Shown here: piece by piece, positions 1 through 9,128 of the stretch | Layout: each line of letters starts with the position of its first letter | Position numbering within the stretch: position 1 is the first letter of the stretch | Assembly: GCA_036365515.1 (NCBI GenBank) | Contig: CM070877.1 | Coordinates: 13,522,601 to 13,586,600, forward strand | Reading direction: 5' to 3' | Source of the DNA: Torymus aiolomorphi | Taxonomy: Eukaryota > Arthropoda > Insecta > Hymenoptera > Torymidae | Length of the DNA stretch: 64,000 bases | Made by a program: the position numbers and the translations under genes | Notes under the pieces: model-generated | The model's input: the letters and a program-made list of their open reading frames with translations, nothing else | Told to the model about the DNA's origin: nothing | Database searches by the model: none

Positions 1-199
1 CTATATTTTTTCCGTTTCACGAATTAAATTTTTTAATTTCGTACTGAGCTTTTAAAATAGCATTAAATTTCTACAGTTGTCGGTGTTATTCTATTAATTA
101 TTTATCAGTTACTATCTCGGATATTACAAATTATTATCTAGCGATAATTATTTTAAAAATGTATTCTTTATTTCGATACGTAATAACCTAAATCTGAAA

Positions 200-670
200 T
201 TCAAACATCTCAACATTTCACGATACGTAAGCAACTTATAAACCTAAGCCCGCAAGTTCCCCCAACAAACTGCATCCTCTCCACTCCAGCCTCTAAAAAG
301 CACACCACCCCTAAATCCCGCCAGCGCCACACTTCCTTTCCACTTCTCGCCACAGCATCAAAACTCGCACGAAACGATCTCGCGTATCCGTACACGTGCA
401 GCGCCTCGTAAACCGCGCCTCTAAAAATCGCACAAATTGAAACGTTCTTGCGCTGAAGAGGTGCTCTCGTAAAAGGGGGCGGCGCGCCCGGAAATTTCCA
501 TAACTCTCGCGCCTTCTTTCTCCCGCCACGGCAGACGCTATTGACACCGTTCGCGCGATTGATCGCGCCTGGTGGGTGAAAAGGAGAGAGAGAAAGAAAA
601 AGAAAGGCTATGAATTTAACCGTGTGCGGAAAGTCTTGCGCGGAGTTCATCTGGTTTAGCGGCTGGCGTA
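200..670. other. GC-rich patch 1 with C-to-G strand switch
   Basis: A CpG-rich block inside AT-rich DNA. The left part is C-rich on the top strand (runs of CCCC and CCACTCC near 255-300). The right part is G-rich (GGTGGGTGAAAAGGAGAG near 570). Open frames exist here, but they lack splice signals and protein-like composition, so I do not call a gene. The block is one of about 25 similar patches in the window. Confidence 0.55.
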
Positions 671-1326
671 TGTTAATGTTTGGACTGGATGAACCATTTT
701 ATATAAATTTGCTTTGTAAGAAGAGATATAAGGAATTTTTTAAATTTACATAATTTGGGGTTCTCATAGAAAAGTTAGTGGAATGTTGGAAAAATTTTGA
801 ATCAAATATTCTAAATTATTATAATTATACAAAATGTGAGATTGCAATATAACTTTTAAATAGTCAATTACTTTTATACTTACTGTTCTAAGTAGATGAA
901 AAAGAGTTTAGTCACACTCTGGTTATTGGCTTCTAAATGAATTCTTTTGGTTATATATTATATAGAATTTTTATTCAGTTTAAAGTTTTTTCATTATTTC
1001 TATAAATAATTGAATCCATCGTCGAGTAAGTTATTTAATGTTTGTAGAAAAAAAAAAAAAAAAAAACATTTTTCTCATAACTTTCATTCTATTAATAATT
1101 GTAATTTGTTTAAATAAACATTTATTGATTCGTATAACACTTTACGTATCGAGTTCTTATCTTTAATAATATTAATTATAAGATGTTAACAAAAATAAAC
1201 AACGATTAAATATCTAACGAAATTCAACTTATTTCGAAATTTTGTGAAATATACCGTACATAAAAGCGGAAGTGTGTAAAAAGAGCGAGCGGAAGAAAGA
1301 GGAGAGGAAAAAGCGATAAAGCAAAG

Positions 1327-1365
<39 letters not shown>

Positions 1366-1780
1366 AGGTTTCGATGACCTCGTGGCTCGAGAAGCATTAA
1401 AGAAGGTAATTTAACGGCGCGCAGTAAAGCCGAGGGGGTAAAGTTCACCGGGTAAAACATTGGATTTTATTGTATAGGTAGTTTCGCGGCAAGATTAACC
1501 CCATCTTATACTAAAGTCCATATACGTATGGCCATATATATTTATCGATATATTGCAATAATTTTATTGACAAATAAAACAACGTTATATGATTTGAAAT
1601 TTGAGTTTGAGTTAACTTGAAATTAACTATATACTTTTATGTCTAATAAATAACACGTATAAGACGACAATTAAATTACTTCTAATTCTACTTTTCTACC
1701 TGTTATTTGAAAAATCTTTCTACGTTAATAAAGCAATCATCTAAAGTATATTTTGTCATTCCATACATAACGAATCTCTA
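671..1780. other. AT-rich non-coding stretch with a (GA)n tract
   Basis: No gene is visible. It contains a poly-A run near 1050, a pure (GA)n microsatellite at about 1329-1363, and a short GC-richer piece at 1270-1460. The open frames across the GA tract are simple-repeat artefacts. Confidence 0.6.
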
Positions 1781-2028
1781 CACTGAGAGAAATGTTGTAG
1801 TAAAATTTATTATAAACATAAGAAAAATTACTATATTTTGTAGGAACGGAGGGACAAATCGAAATTATAACAATTTTTGCTATGCAACATAGTAATTTTT
1901 ATGAATGACCTTAAATTTCAAAAAATTAAATTTTTTCTCGTTCTTTCTGTTTTCAGAACTATTTTCAGACTCTAATCATACAATATTTAATGTGAAAATA
2001 AATTAAAATGAGAAATAAAAATATTTTT

Positions 2029-2101
2029 TTTACGAGCGTTGGGATCGAACCTGCAACCTTCACCGCGGCAATCGGACGCGCTAACCACTTACCCAAATAG
2101 G
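2029..2101 (-). ncRNA. tRNA-like sequence, probably a SINE head or pseudo-tRNA
   Basis: On the minus strand there is a box A-like segment (TGGGTAAGTGGTTAGCGCG) followed about 30 nt later by a consensus box B, GGTTCGATCCC (plus 2041-2051). Spacing and order match an internal RNA polymerase III promoter. The anticodon arm CCG-7 nt-CGG is recognisable. The acceptor stem does not pair and the T-stem has mismatches, so this is not a functional tRNA. It lies inside the 1.0-kb TA-target element, either as an inserted SINE or as a captured tRNA-like module. Confidence 0.55.
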
Positions 2102-2462
2102 ATTCTTGAGTGTAAAATTTTGGAACTTGTACATGTCAAACCATCGATTTCAAGAAAATTTCAGATAATATTAAATAATGACAATAAATAAATTTGATAA
2201 CACAAAGAAACTTATCATTAATGTGCATAATATAAAAATAAAATAATTGAAGTAAGGTTTTGAATGTTTTGTAAACTTAAAAGCAAGACAAAGTGAAATT
2301 CCCGTAGAAACATAACCTCAATCAGACACGTGGACGCCTTGATCTGCGCAGAAAGTACTAATGTTGTAGCAATTTTTACTATGTTAGATAGCAAACTTTC
2401 TTATGGCCTGTAGCAATTTTTGAATGTGGCACTTTTTACTATGTTTATAGTAATTTTTAATA

Positions 2463-2524
2463 CGCTACAAAATAAAATTTATTCGCTACAAAATAAAATT
2501 TAAACGCTACAAAATAAAATTTAT
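2463..2524. repeat. 21-bp tandem repeat, three copies
   Basis: The unit CGCTACAAAATAAAATTTA recurs at 2463, 2484 and 2505 with a period of 21. It sits within the TA-target element and may be a subterminal repeat. The related motif GTAGCAATTTTTACTATG occurs nearby at 2366-2450. Confidence 0.7.
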
Positions 2525-2924
2525 ATTCTATTCTAATAAAAATTAAAAGCATATATTTTAAATTTTATTATATCACAGTTTTTGCTATGTGTATAGCAAT
2601 TTTTCTTTTATTTCGTAATACTTTCTAATCAACAACTGTCATAAAAATTACAAGAAATTTTGTAATTATTCATACAATTATAATAAAAATGCAGCATAAA
2701 GTGTATTTGTCTCACCCTTCCTATACTTTATAGTAATTTTTATTACAGTTATAATAAAATTTACTACAACATTTTTCTCAGTGTACGAATACTTAAAAAT
2801 AAAAAATCTCGCTTGCATATTTATTTTAAAACCGTTTAACACCTTTCTAATAATCAACAAATCGTACAACAAAACACTACCATATTTCTCAGCTGACAGA
2901 TTTACGACATTTTACATCGATTTT

Positions 2925-3420
2925 CACCAGCCCCACACCCAATCACCCCAACCCACATTTGAAAAAACCGCCAATCTCTTCATCCACTCGCCACCATTCA
3001 TCAACACCTCGAAAAAACCTGGCTGTCCTACTCTCGCGTTCCTTCTCTTTCAAGAACAAAGAAAAAAAAAACGTCAGCGGGTCGTTACTCAAACGGCGCA
3101 CGCAATGCGGCGCTGCTCCACCACCGCCGCTGCGCGCGAAACACATTCCGTTACCGATGAGAATTCCGGCCGCCGACCATCGATAAGCCCGGCAATTGCC
3201 GCTTTCGACTTTTGCCTCGCCGTCGCCACCGCCGCCGACACGAGAGAGCGATTTTATCTGCCGCGGTGTGGTGTAGTATCGATTGTGGGACAGGGGTGAG
3301 GTTTGTTTGTTGTGGGTGTGAGAGAGGCCTTTTTTTAGAAATGTGTAGGTGAGGTGTTGTTCGTGTTTAATCGTTTGGTGTCTGGTTTGATTAGAAATTG
3401 ATTGAAAAGCGTTGAACTGT
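2925..3420. other. GC-rich patch 2 with C-to-G strand switch
   Basis: The left side is rich in CCCAACCC/CACCCAATCACCCC, the centre is CpG-rich, and the right side is GGTGAGGTTTGTTTG/GGTGTGAGAGAGG. The overlapping frames on both strands look like compositional artefacts. Confidence 0.6.
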
Positions 3421-3969
3421 TGTTTGTTTTGGAACATAAGGTATTAAAAGTTAATATGCGGTTAAAAATATATTTGTAGTCGAAAATTAGAATTCTTGAC
3501 CAGTTGTAAAGAAAATATATAAGTTGGGCAGAATTTCCAGGTGCAAGATGAAGTTTTCAGTAGTAATGTCCAAGAAATAGTCAGGCAGGATATTATTATT
3601 TAGCTCATAATAGAACAATAATTTCATTGACATCTTAAGTCTTTTCAACAAAATAACAATGAAAGAGTAATAATATAAAGATCGGTGTTAAGGAATAAAT
3701 ACAATTGAGTATTTCACAGAAACTCGCGACGTCGCCTACCAAGCCGATGAATTCAAGGAATTCATTTTACCGGCAATTACTGTAGCTATAACCCATTCGG
3801 AATCTATTTCCTCTCTAGTTTTATCGATACTAATTTCTTGATTGCATTCCGATTACTCGGAATAGTCCGATACGACGGAATCCAATAAGTTTGATTTAAA
3901 TCGTTCCCTCGATCCTCTTCCAACCCTCTCCATCAACGCTTTTAAAGCAAAATTATTTTAAAAAACTCC
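3421..3969. other. Non-coding stretch, nothing recognised
   Basis: Moderately AT-rich unique-looking sequence with no convincing frame, repeat or RNA signal. Confidence 0.5.
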
Positions 3970-4620
3970 TGATGAAGACACTCTCTCCTCACCAAACCTC
4001 AACCACCGCCCACCAATCACTCGCCCCATTACAAAAACCCCTCCAGCCCTACTTTTTCCTTCTTTTCTACTCTCCTCCACCCACGCCCCATCAATCAGCC
4101 ATCTCCGCACTTAACGATGCGCCGGCTGCCTTGTTTCCCGACCCCCGTCGAACGGTCATCAATTAAAAGTCTCTTGTCGCGCCGCGCGGCAAAGTGCAGA
4201 GAAAAACGACGAAACGGCGCGGGGGGTGACATTAGCATTCGGGACGGCCGCGCATCCATTTTCCCCGCGCAACGTGCATACGTTCGCGCGCCATAGCACG
4301 AGAAGGGGGAGAGAAGGTGAAATCGATGGCCTGACTCGATTTCGCGACGCGGACGACGCGCGGACGTATGCACGCGACTGTAAAGCCGATAGTCCGGACG
4401 GCGCTTCTAAACTGTGCTTTTGTGCCTAGCTGCGCTCTGCCTCTGCCTCTGTGTGTGTGTGATGGTGAGGAGGTGAGAGTGTGCATAGACATTAAACTTT
4501 GTACGTTTGTCCGAATGCGCTCTTGGTGGATGCAGGGTTCTGTGTTTCTGCGTGAGAATGTGCGGGTGCGTTGGCTTGAACTTTGTACGATTAGATTACG
4601 TTTGTGTGTCGGACTTTAAG
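3970..4620. other. GC-rich patch 3 with C-to-G strand switch
   Basis: The left flank is C/A-rich (CTCACCAAACCTCAACCACC near 3990). The middle, 4180-4400, is CpG-dense. The right flank is G/T-rich (GGTGAGGAGGTGAGAGTGTG near 4464). No splice-bounded coding frame was found. Confidence 0.6.
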
Positions 4621-5370
4621 CGGCATTAGTGAAATTCGGAATCTAAATTGTTAACGAGCCTGGTCTAAAAAGATTAGATAGGTTCAGTATGTTTAATCCT
4701 ATAACAAACCGTTTGTATGTGTAAGGTTGAATGTGCACGACTAATAAATGTTGGTATGTTGTTTGGAACATAGTTTGAGTCGATATACATGAGTAATTGA
4801 AAGATTGAGAAGAATGCCAATGAACGCAGAGTCTAATAAAAATAAATGATTGCCAGCATCGAGAATTCGTCAAGATTTGAATTTAAAAATAATAAATCGA
4901 TTTTTTCCGCTTTAAAGCAATGTATATGATCGATCGATATCCGGAGTTTTCTACTTTTTTTATCACTATCAAATTTTGCTCTACTTCTTCATGGTTTCAG
5001 AAGTTGTAAAAATAGAATTCGTTTCATACATTTATCCTTCAATAATATAAATATTGTTAGCCCGTTGTCCAGACAAGAATATTTTTTTGTGTTTAATATC
5101 AACATATCGAACGTGTATTGAAATTTTAATTTTTCAGAGATTTTTCGAGCACATAAAATTGCAAAAATAGTAATTACGAAAAAGATGTTTTCGTACTGAA
5201 ATATGTATAAGTATTCAGGATCTCAGAATGTCCCAACTAATCAAGATCAAGAACGGCACTTAGGTAATAAAACCGTCTACTAACTCTTTTATACCCAATC
5301 TCTGTGTTGTTCACCCCGGTACAAATCATTTAATCATAGCTTGCCTTGACCACGTTATTATATATTTATT
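4621..5370. other. AT-rich non-coding stretch
   Basis: No gene, repeat or RNA gene was recognised. Confidence 0.5.
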
Positions 5371-5770
5371 TTCCAGGCCTGCACACCCTCATCATTTGAC
5401 AAATCAATAACTGAATCATTCACATGCATATTACATGCACGCGTGCTGTCTGTGCAAGCCTAAACAACGTCTACCGAACGAAACAGTTTCACATTGGCGT
5501 CGAAATGGAATTCCACGGATATGTACACTTGCGCACCCGCCGAAGGAGGGATATTGTGTGTAGGAAATTGTTTCTGAAATTGCCGCGGATGCCTCCGGGT
5601 GTCGGAGGCCGGTGCGCATCGCGTGCATGCCGGCCAGATGCGAACCGATTGTCGATCGCGTTTTTGGCATTGGAACGAGAGGCGTTCGGGATTTCGGGGC
5701 GCGTGAGAAGAGGAATTCGTGAGTAAGTGTATTGGAAGAGTAGGGGGCAGGTAAGTAGGATGGATGCGTT
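5371..5770. other. GC-rich patch 4 with C-to-G strand switch
   Basis: The left edge carries CCTGCACACCCTCATC, the centre is CpG-rich, and the right edge carries GAGTAGGGGGCAGGTAAGTA. There is no convincing gene. Confidence 0.5.
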
Positions 5771-6879
5771 CGAATTTGGAACGGATGACCGAAGTCGCTG
5801 CTGTCTACTGATTTCGCATGATGTTTGGGTTCTCGTGAAAAAGCAATTTGTTTTTATTTGCGAAGGAATGGGAGTATTTTAAACGTATATTTGTAGAGTA
5901 AAAGTAATAGAAGAACAATTCACTACGTGAAACCTTAGAGGGTAATAAGGTGTTTATGAAAAGTAAGTTTACTGAAATAGCTAATTAAGAAGGATATATT
6001 TTTTTTAAGACTTTTTAACGCTTCTAGGTTAAATTTTATGTTTCTTTAGTTTTTCATTCAACTGACTAAAGTATTTAGAAAGTTTAGATGTGAAATGTGA
6101 GTAGAAAAAAAGCATTTTATTTATAAAGGCATTTCATACTTTTACTACTATTTTTAATTAACAATCCTCTTTTTGTAAACTTGCTATTTAGCAACTCCAT
6201 TATAAAGGACCATACAATTTTCATTCAAAAGGTGTATTTTTGCTTCATTATATATCAGTAAAATATTGTTTTCAAATTGTGTAATAATGCTTCGTATGTA
6301 TGTTTGTTCCATAAAAGTCATGTAAACAATAATTAACGTGCTCCAGAAGTAAGAGTTAATAAAGCTTATTCAAACACGCCCGGAAATACCAAATTGAATC
6401 GACGTATATTGTACGCTATTGTGTACAAAGTATGATTGACAATCCCTATTTTCTACCGATATTAATTAGCGATTGAAACTTGATAAATGATCATGGCAAA
6501 TTTAAAAGCGGTACAGGAATTACGGACATCGTTTTACGATTTATCATATACGTTTTATTTGTCCATTATACGTAACAAGAATGGCGATAAATTTCTTCCT
6601 GTAATCGAGGATCATTAAACAGTTCAGTGAAGAAAAAAATAGTGACGGTGAAGAAAAAAGTTTTCAAGAAAACATCTAAGAAACATGTTTTGAGTATGTA
6701 TGTATAGTGTGTGTGAAATTTTAAAAAAATAATAATATTGTATATTTTTAAGGTTATTGCTTCCTCCTAGATGAAGCTTTGTGATAGTAATTTTTTGATT
6801 TGTTGTAAAAACATGCTATAATTATTTTTCGAGGTGTTAGGAATCAAAATACATGATTTTTGAAAAATGTCTGTATGGA
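5771..6879. other. AT-rich non-coding stretch
   Basis: No gene or repeat was recognised apart from short A/T runs. Confidence 0.5.
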
Positions 6880-6929
6880 TGTGTGTGTGTGTGTGCGCGC
6901 GCGCGCATGTGTGTGTGTGTGCGCGCGCG

Positions 6930-6970
<41 letters not shown>
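6880..6970. repeat. (GT)n/(GC)n compound microsatellite
   Basis: Alternating GT and GC dinucleotides run almost uninterrupted for about 90 bp, with two GCGCGCGC blocks inside GT tracts. Strict purine-pyrimidine alternation of this length favours the Z-DNA form. Frames read through it are artefacts. Confidence 0.9.
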
Positions 6971-6973
<3 letters not shown>

Positions 6974-7143
6974 CCTGGATTTTAGTTTCTACTCGATCGA
7001 TTTTAACCGGACAGGTCTCATTTTTTTTGTTTTTTTTTGTGTGATGGCGGGTCAAGAATTCGTTTTTTGATTCACCGATGGGGTTTTTGTTTTATTTCGA
7101 ATTATCTATTTTCTCAAAATTGATTTTTGCCTTTTTTTAATGA

Positions 7144-7455
7144 TGTTCACGACTCAGCGAGAGCGCCCCCCTATTCCGGCCACAGACACACACGCGAGAG
7201 AGTCGCGCCACTCGGCGCTCTCCACGTGTCTCTCTCTACCGCCCCTCCATCTACCAAGACGCCTGCCGACGGTGCCTCACCGCGCCGGCCGGCTCATTCA
7301 GACAGTTCACGCGCGACGGCCAGAGAGAGAGAACAGCAATACCTGTACGCCACGCGGCACGACGGCATCAGCAATAAAGTTGCCATTTTACCTCCACACG
7401 GAAGTTTTCTATTTATTTGAACCTCTCCGATCCATTCTACACAGTCTACAAAACA
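7144..7455 (+). repeat. 5' LTR of the BEL/Pao element
   Basis: Begins TGTTCACGACTCAG and ends TCTACAAAACA. It contains an AATAAA polyadenylation signal at 7373-7378. The sequence matches 13138-13449 with no difference that I can see by eye. The GC-rich front and the absence of a clear TATA box suggest an initiator-type promoter, which is inference. Confidence 0.95.
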
Positions 7456-7457
7456 TT

Positions 7458-7475
7458 TGGTCCTTCGAGCCGGAT
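7458..7475 (+). promoter_or_regulatory. Primer binding site, tRNA-Tyr type
   Basis: TGGTCCTTCGAGCCGGAT begins two bases after the LTR. Its complement ends CTCGAAGGACCA, which fits the 3' end of animal tRNA-Tyr (acceptor strand complementary to CCTTCGA, plus CCA). The tRNA assignment is from memory of the tRNA family, not from a search. Confidence 0.8.
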
Positions 7476-7520
7476 CGTGGGAGGACATCGCCATGGCCAC
7501 ACCAGAAGAAGAAACTTCTC

Positions 7521-7558
7521 CTATCTTCTACGTCCACTCTCGAGTGGCGTAGAGATAG
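7521..7558 (+). other. Leader stem-loop, copy A
   Basis: CTATCT and CTACG pair with CGTAG and AGATAG, and CCACT pairs with AGTGG around a CTCG loop, with two single-base bulges. The result is a stem of about 16 bp. It lies 45 nt after the primer binding site and is followed by a pyrimidine tract ending CAG. Divergent copies occur at 9027-9064 and 11679-11716. Confidence 0.7.
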
Positions 7559-7717
7559 CAACTCTTCTTTCAGGTACGCATCAAAAGTGTTCGTGGTCGT
7601 GAGTGCCGTAACAGTCGCGTGCTCTAGCATGCCGACTTCGCGCGTACGTTGCTGTCTCTCTCTCTTTCGTTAATTCGCCGTCGTGTGTACTCGGAAGCCA
7701 CCTTCTAAGGCTTCCTA

Positions 7718-7792
7718 GGGGAAATAGCACATTCAATTGCTATTTTCCCCATTTCTAAAAACGCCTTGGAGTGCGTCGCTATCGACTCCAAG
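7718..7792 (+). other. Two adjacent leader hairpins
   Basis: GGGGAAATAGC (7718-7728) pairs with GCTATTTTCCCC (7739-7750) with one extra T. CTTGGAGT (7765-7772) pairs exactly with ACTCCAAG (7785-7792). Both lie in the untranslated leader of the BEL/Pao element and are candidate RNA packaging or dimerisation structures; that role is inference. Confidence 0.6.
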
Positions 7793-7797
7793 ACGTT

Positions 7798-7932
7798 GCC
7801 AAGAGCGTGCGCTGTAAAGCCAGCTCTAGAGTCATCGCGTTCGTACGTTGACCGGCAGCCATCTTGTCTTGTAGCCAAGAGCGTGCGCTGTAAAGCCAGC
7901 TCTCGAGCCACCGCGTTCGTACGGTGACCGGC
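7798..7932 (+). repeat. 76-bp tandem duplication in the leader
   Basis: A segment starting GCCAAGAGCGTGCGCTGTAA recurs after 76 bp (7798 and 7874) and runs through GACCGGC in both copies with a few substitutions. Confidence 0.8.
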
Positions 7933-7944
7933 ACATATCAAGAC

Positions 7945-8225
7945 CTGGACAACCAGCGTGCATTGTACACGCTCGGGGTCCACAGCATTTCTAAAACGGA
8001 CAACCAGCGTGCATTGTACACGTACGGGGTCCACATCATACAAGAAACGGATCACCCGCGTGCAGCGTACACGCACGGGGTCCACACCAGCCAAATCAAG
8101 GAGTACCCGCGTGGAGCCTACGCGCTACGGGGCTCACGCAAGTCAAGCCAGGAGTCACCCACGTGTCGGCGCGCTACGGGGTCCACATCATTCAATACAA
8201 GGACTACCCACGTGGAGCTGGCTCG
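7945..8225 (+). repeat. ~51-bp leader repeat array, six copies
   Basis: Copies are anchored by GCGTG or ACGTG at 7956, 8007, 8058, 8109, 8161 and 8210, giving periods of 51, 51, 51, 52 and 49. Each unit contains a CGGGGTCCAC-like block. In the first four, the anchor pairs with a downstream CACGC/CACG/ACGC to make a small hairpin. The period keeps an upstream frame (7924-8475) open, but that protein has no recognisable domain. Likely a structured RNA region of the BEL/Pao leader. Confidence 0.8.
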
Positions 8226-9026
8226 CTTTCACTGCATCGAGCTCGTACTCGCCGTACATATAGTGAGCTTTCCACGAGGGAAGGAGGGTCGTCTACAAGA
8301 AGACGACAATCAGGACGCGCTACGTCCGGGAAATCGCATACGTCAACGTCAAGGATTAGGAGGCGGACGAGTCCATCTTCGCCACAGGGGGCGCGCATCA
8401 ACGGATCGGAGCTGTATTCGGACGAGTCCATCTTCTTCGCACCCAACGCCGATCCTATTGCGCTCGGATGCTTAGTCCTAATACTTGGACACACGTATCG
8501 TTCCAATTTGCTTAAATTAAATTTAGCAACTATCGTCTAGTCAATCTAGTATATTTATTCCATTTTAATGAGAATTTAATGATCTCTATTTAGTCAAATT
8601 ACTTTAATTAAAATTGAGTAGCCTTATTAGAGATTAGTACAAGTTAACTGAGTTTGAGTTTATTATAAATTTAATTTGTAATATTGAACTACTCTTGAGG
8701 AAATTGAATGCAATTTTTGGCCTAGCAAATACTTATGTTAATTGACCTTGCAGTTTATCACTGCCTGCTGATGCATCGTCTCGTCTCCAAATTCGACTGC
8801 TGATCTACACCTGGATTCATTTCTGATTCCGTTGCTGACTTCGCTGCATGGTTGCTGAATTCAACGTCGGCAGTTCCTTATCTTCAAGCAGTCAACGTTA
8901 CGGATCATCAGCTGATTCCACGTGGGAAGTTAACACACGCAGTCAGCGTTGCATCTTCAAGCGCATCTACGTTCATACTAGCATAAGTATTATAACCTAG
9001 GCTAAGATTTAGATTTAATAACTCTC

Positions 9027-9064
9027 ACTATTTCTTCTCTCACTCTCGAGTGGTTAAGGATAGT
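9027..9064 (+). other. Leader stem-loop, copy C
   Basis: TCACT-CTCG-AGTGG with outer pairing CTT/AAG and ACTAT/ATAGT. It shares the apical helix and loop of copy A while the outer helix differs with compensating changes. It ends 64 nt before the gag-pol ATG. Confidence 0.6.
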
Positions 9065-9128
9065 TCTTAATCTAAGTTCACATTGTAAAATCAAGTTTTG
9101 CCTCCAACTCTAATTATTTGATTTCAAA

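Larger units (their letters stand above)
1781..2783. mobile_element. 1.0-kb non-autonomous DNA transposon with TA target sites
   Basis: The two ends are inverted copies of each other. The left end starts CACTGAGAGAAATGTTGTAG; the right end reads as its near-perfect complement and finishes CTCAGTG. Similarity continues about 70 bp inward, including AAATTACTATA and a GGGACAAAT-type stretch. TA dinucleotides flank both ends (1779-1780 and 2784-2785), as for Tc1/mariner-like or other TA-target elements. No transposase frame is present. The interior holds a tRNA-like segment (2029-2101) and a 21-bp tandem repeat (2463-2524). The superfamily is inferred only from the target site and termini. Confidence 0.75.

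Noticed and set aside
210..650. 146-codon frame on the minus strand in the first GC patch
   Set aside because: Competing frames overlap on the same strand, there is no domain, and no codon pattern beyond GC content.
2029..2101. Functional tRNA gene
   Set aside because: The acceptor stem does not pair and the T-stem has mismatches.
2943..3437. 164- and 172-codon frames on opposite strands
   Set aside because: Mutually overlapping, low complexity, in a skewed GC island.
6837..7070. Frames across the GT/GC microsatellite
   Set aside because: Pure simple-repeat translations.
7945..8225. Regular repeats resembling a CRISPR array
   Set aside because: The units are contiguous and diverged with no unique spacers, and the context is a eukaryotic retrotransposon.
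7924..8475. 183-codon open frame in the BEL/Pao leader
   Set aside because: The frame is kept open by the in-phase 51-bp repeats; there is no domain, and the region is leader RNA between primer site and gag.
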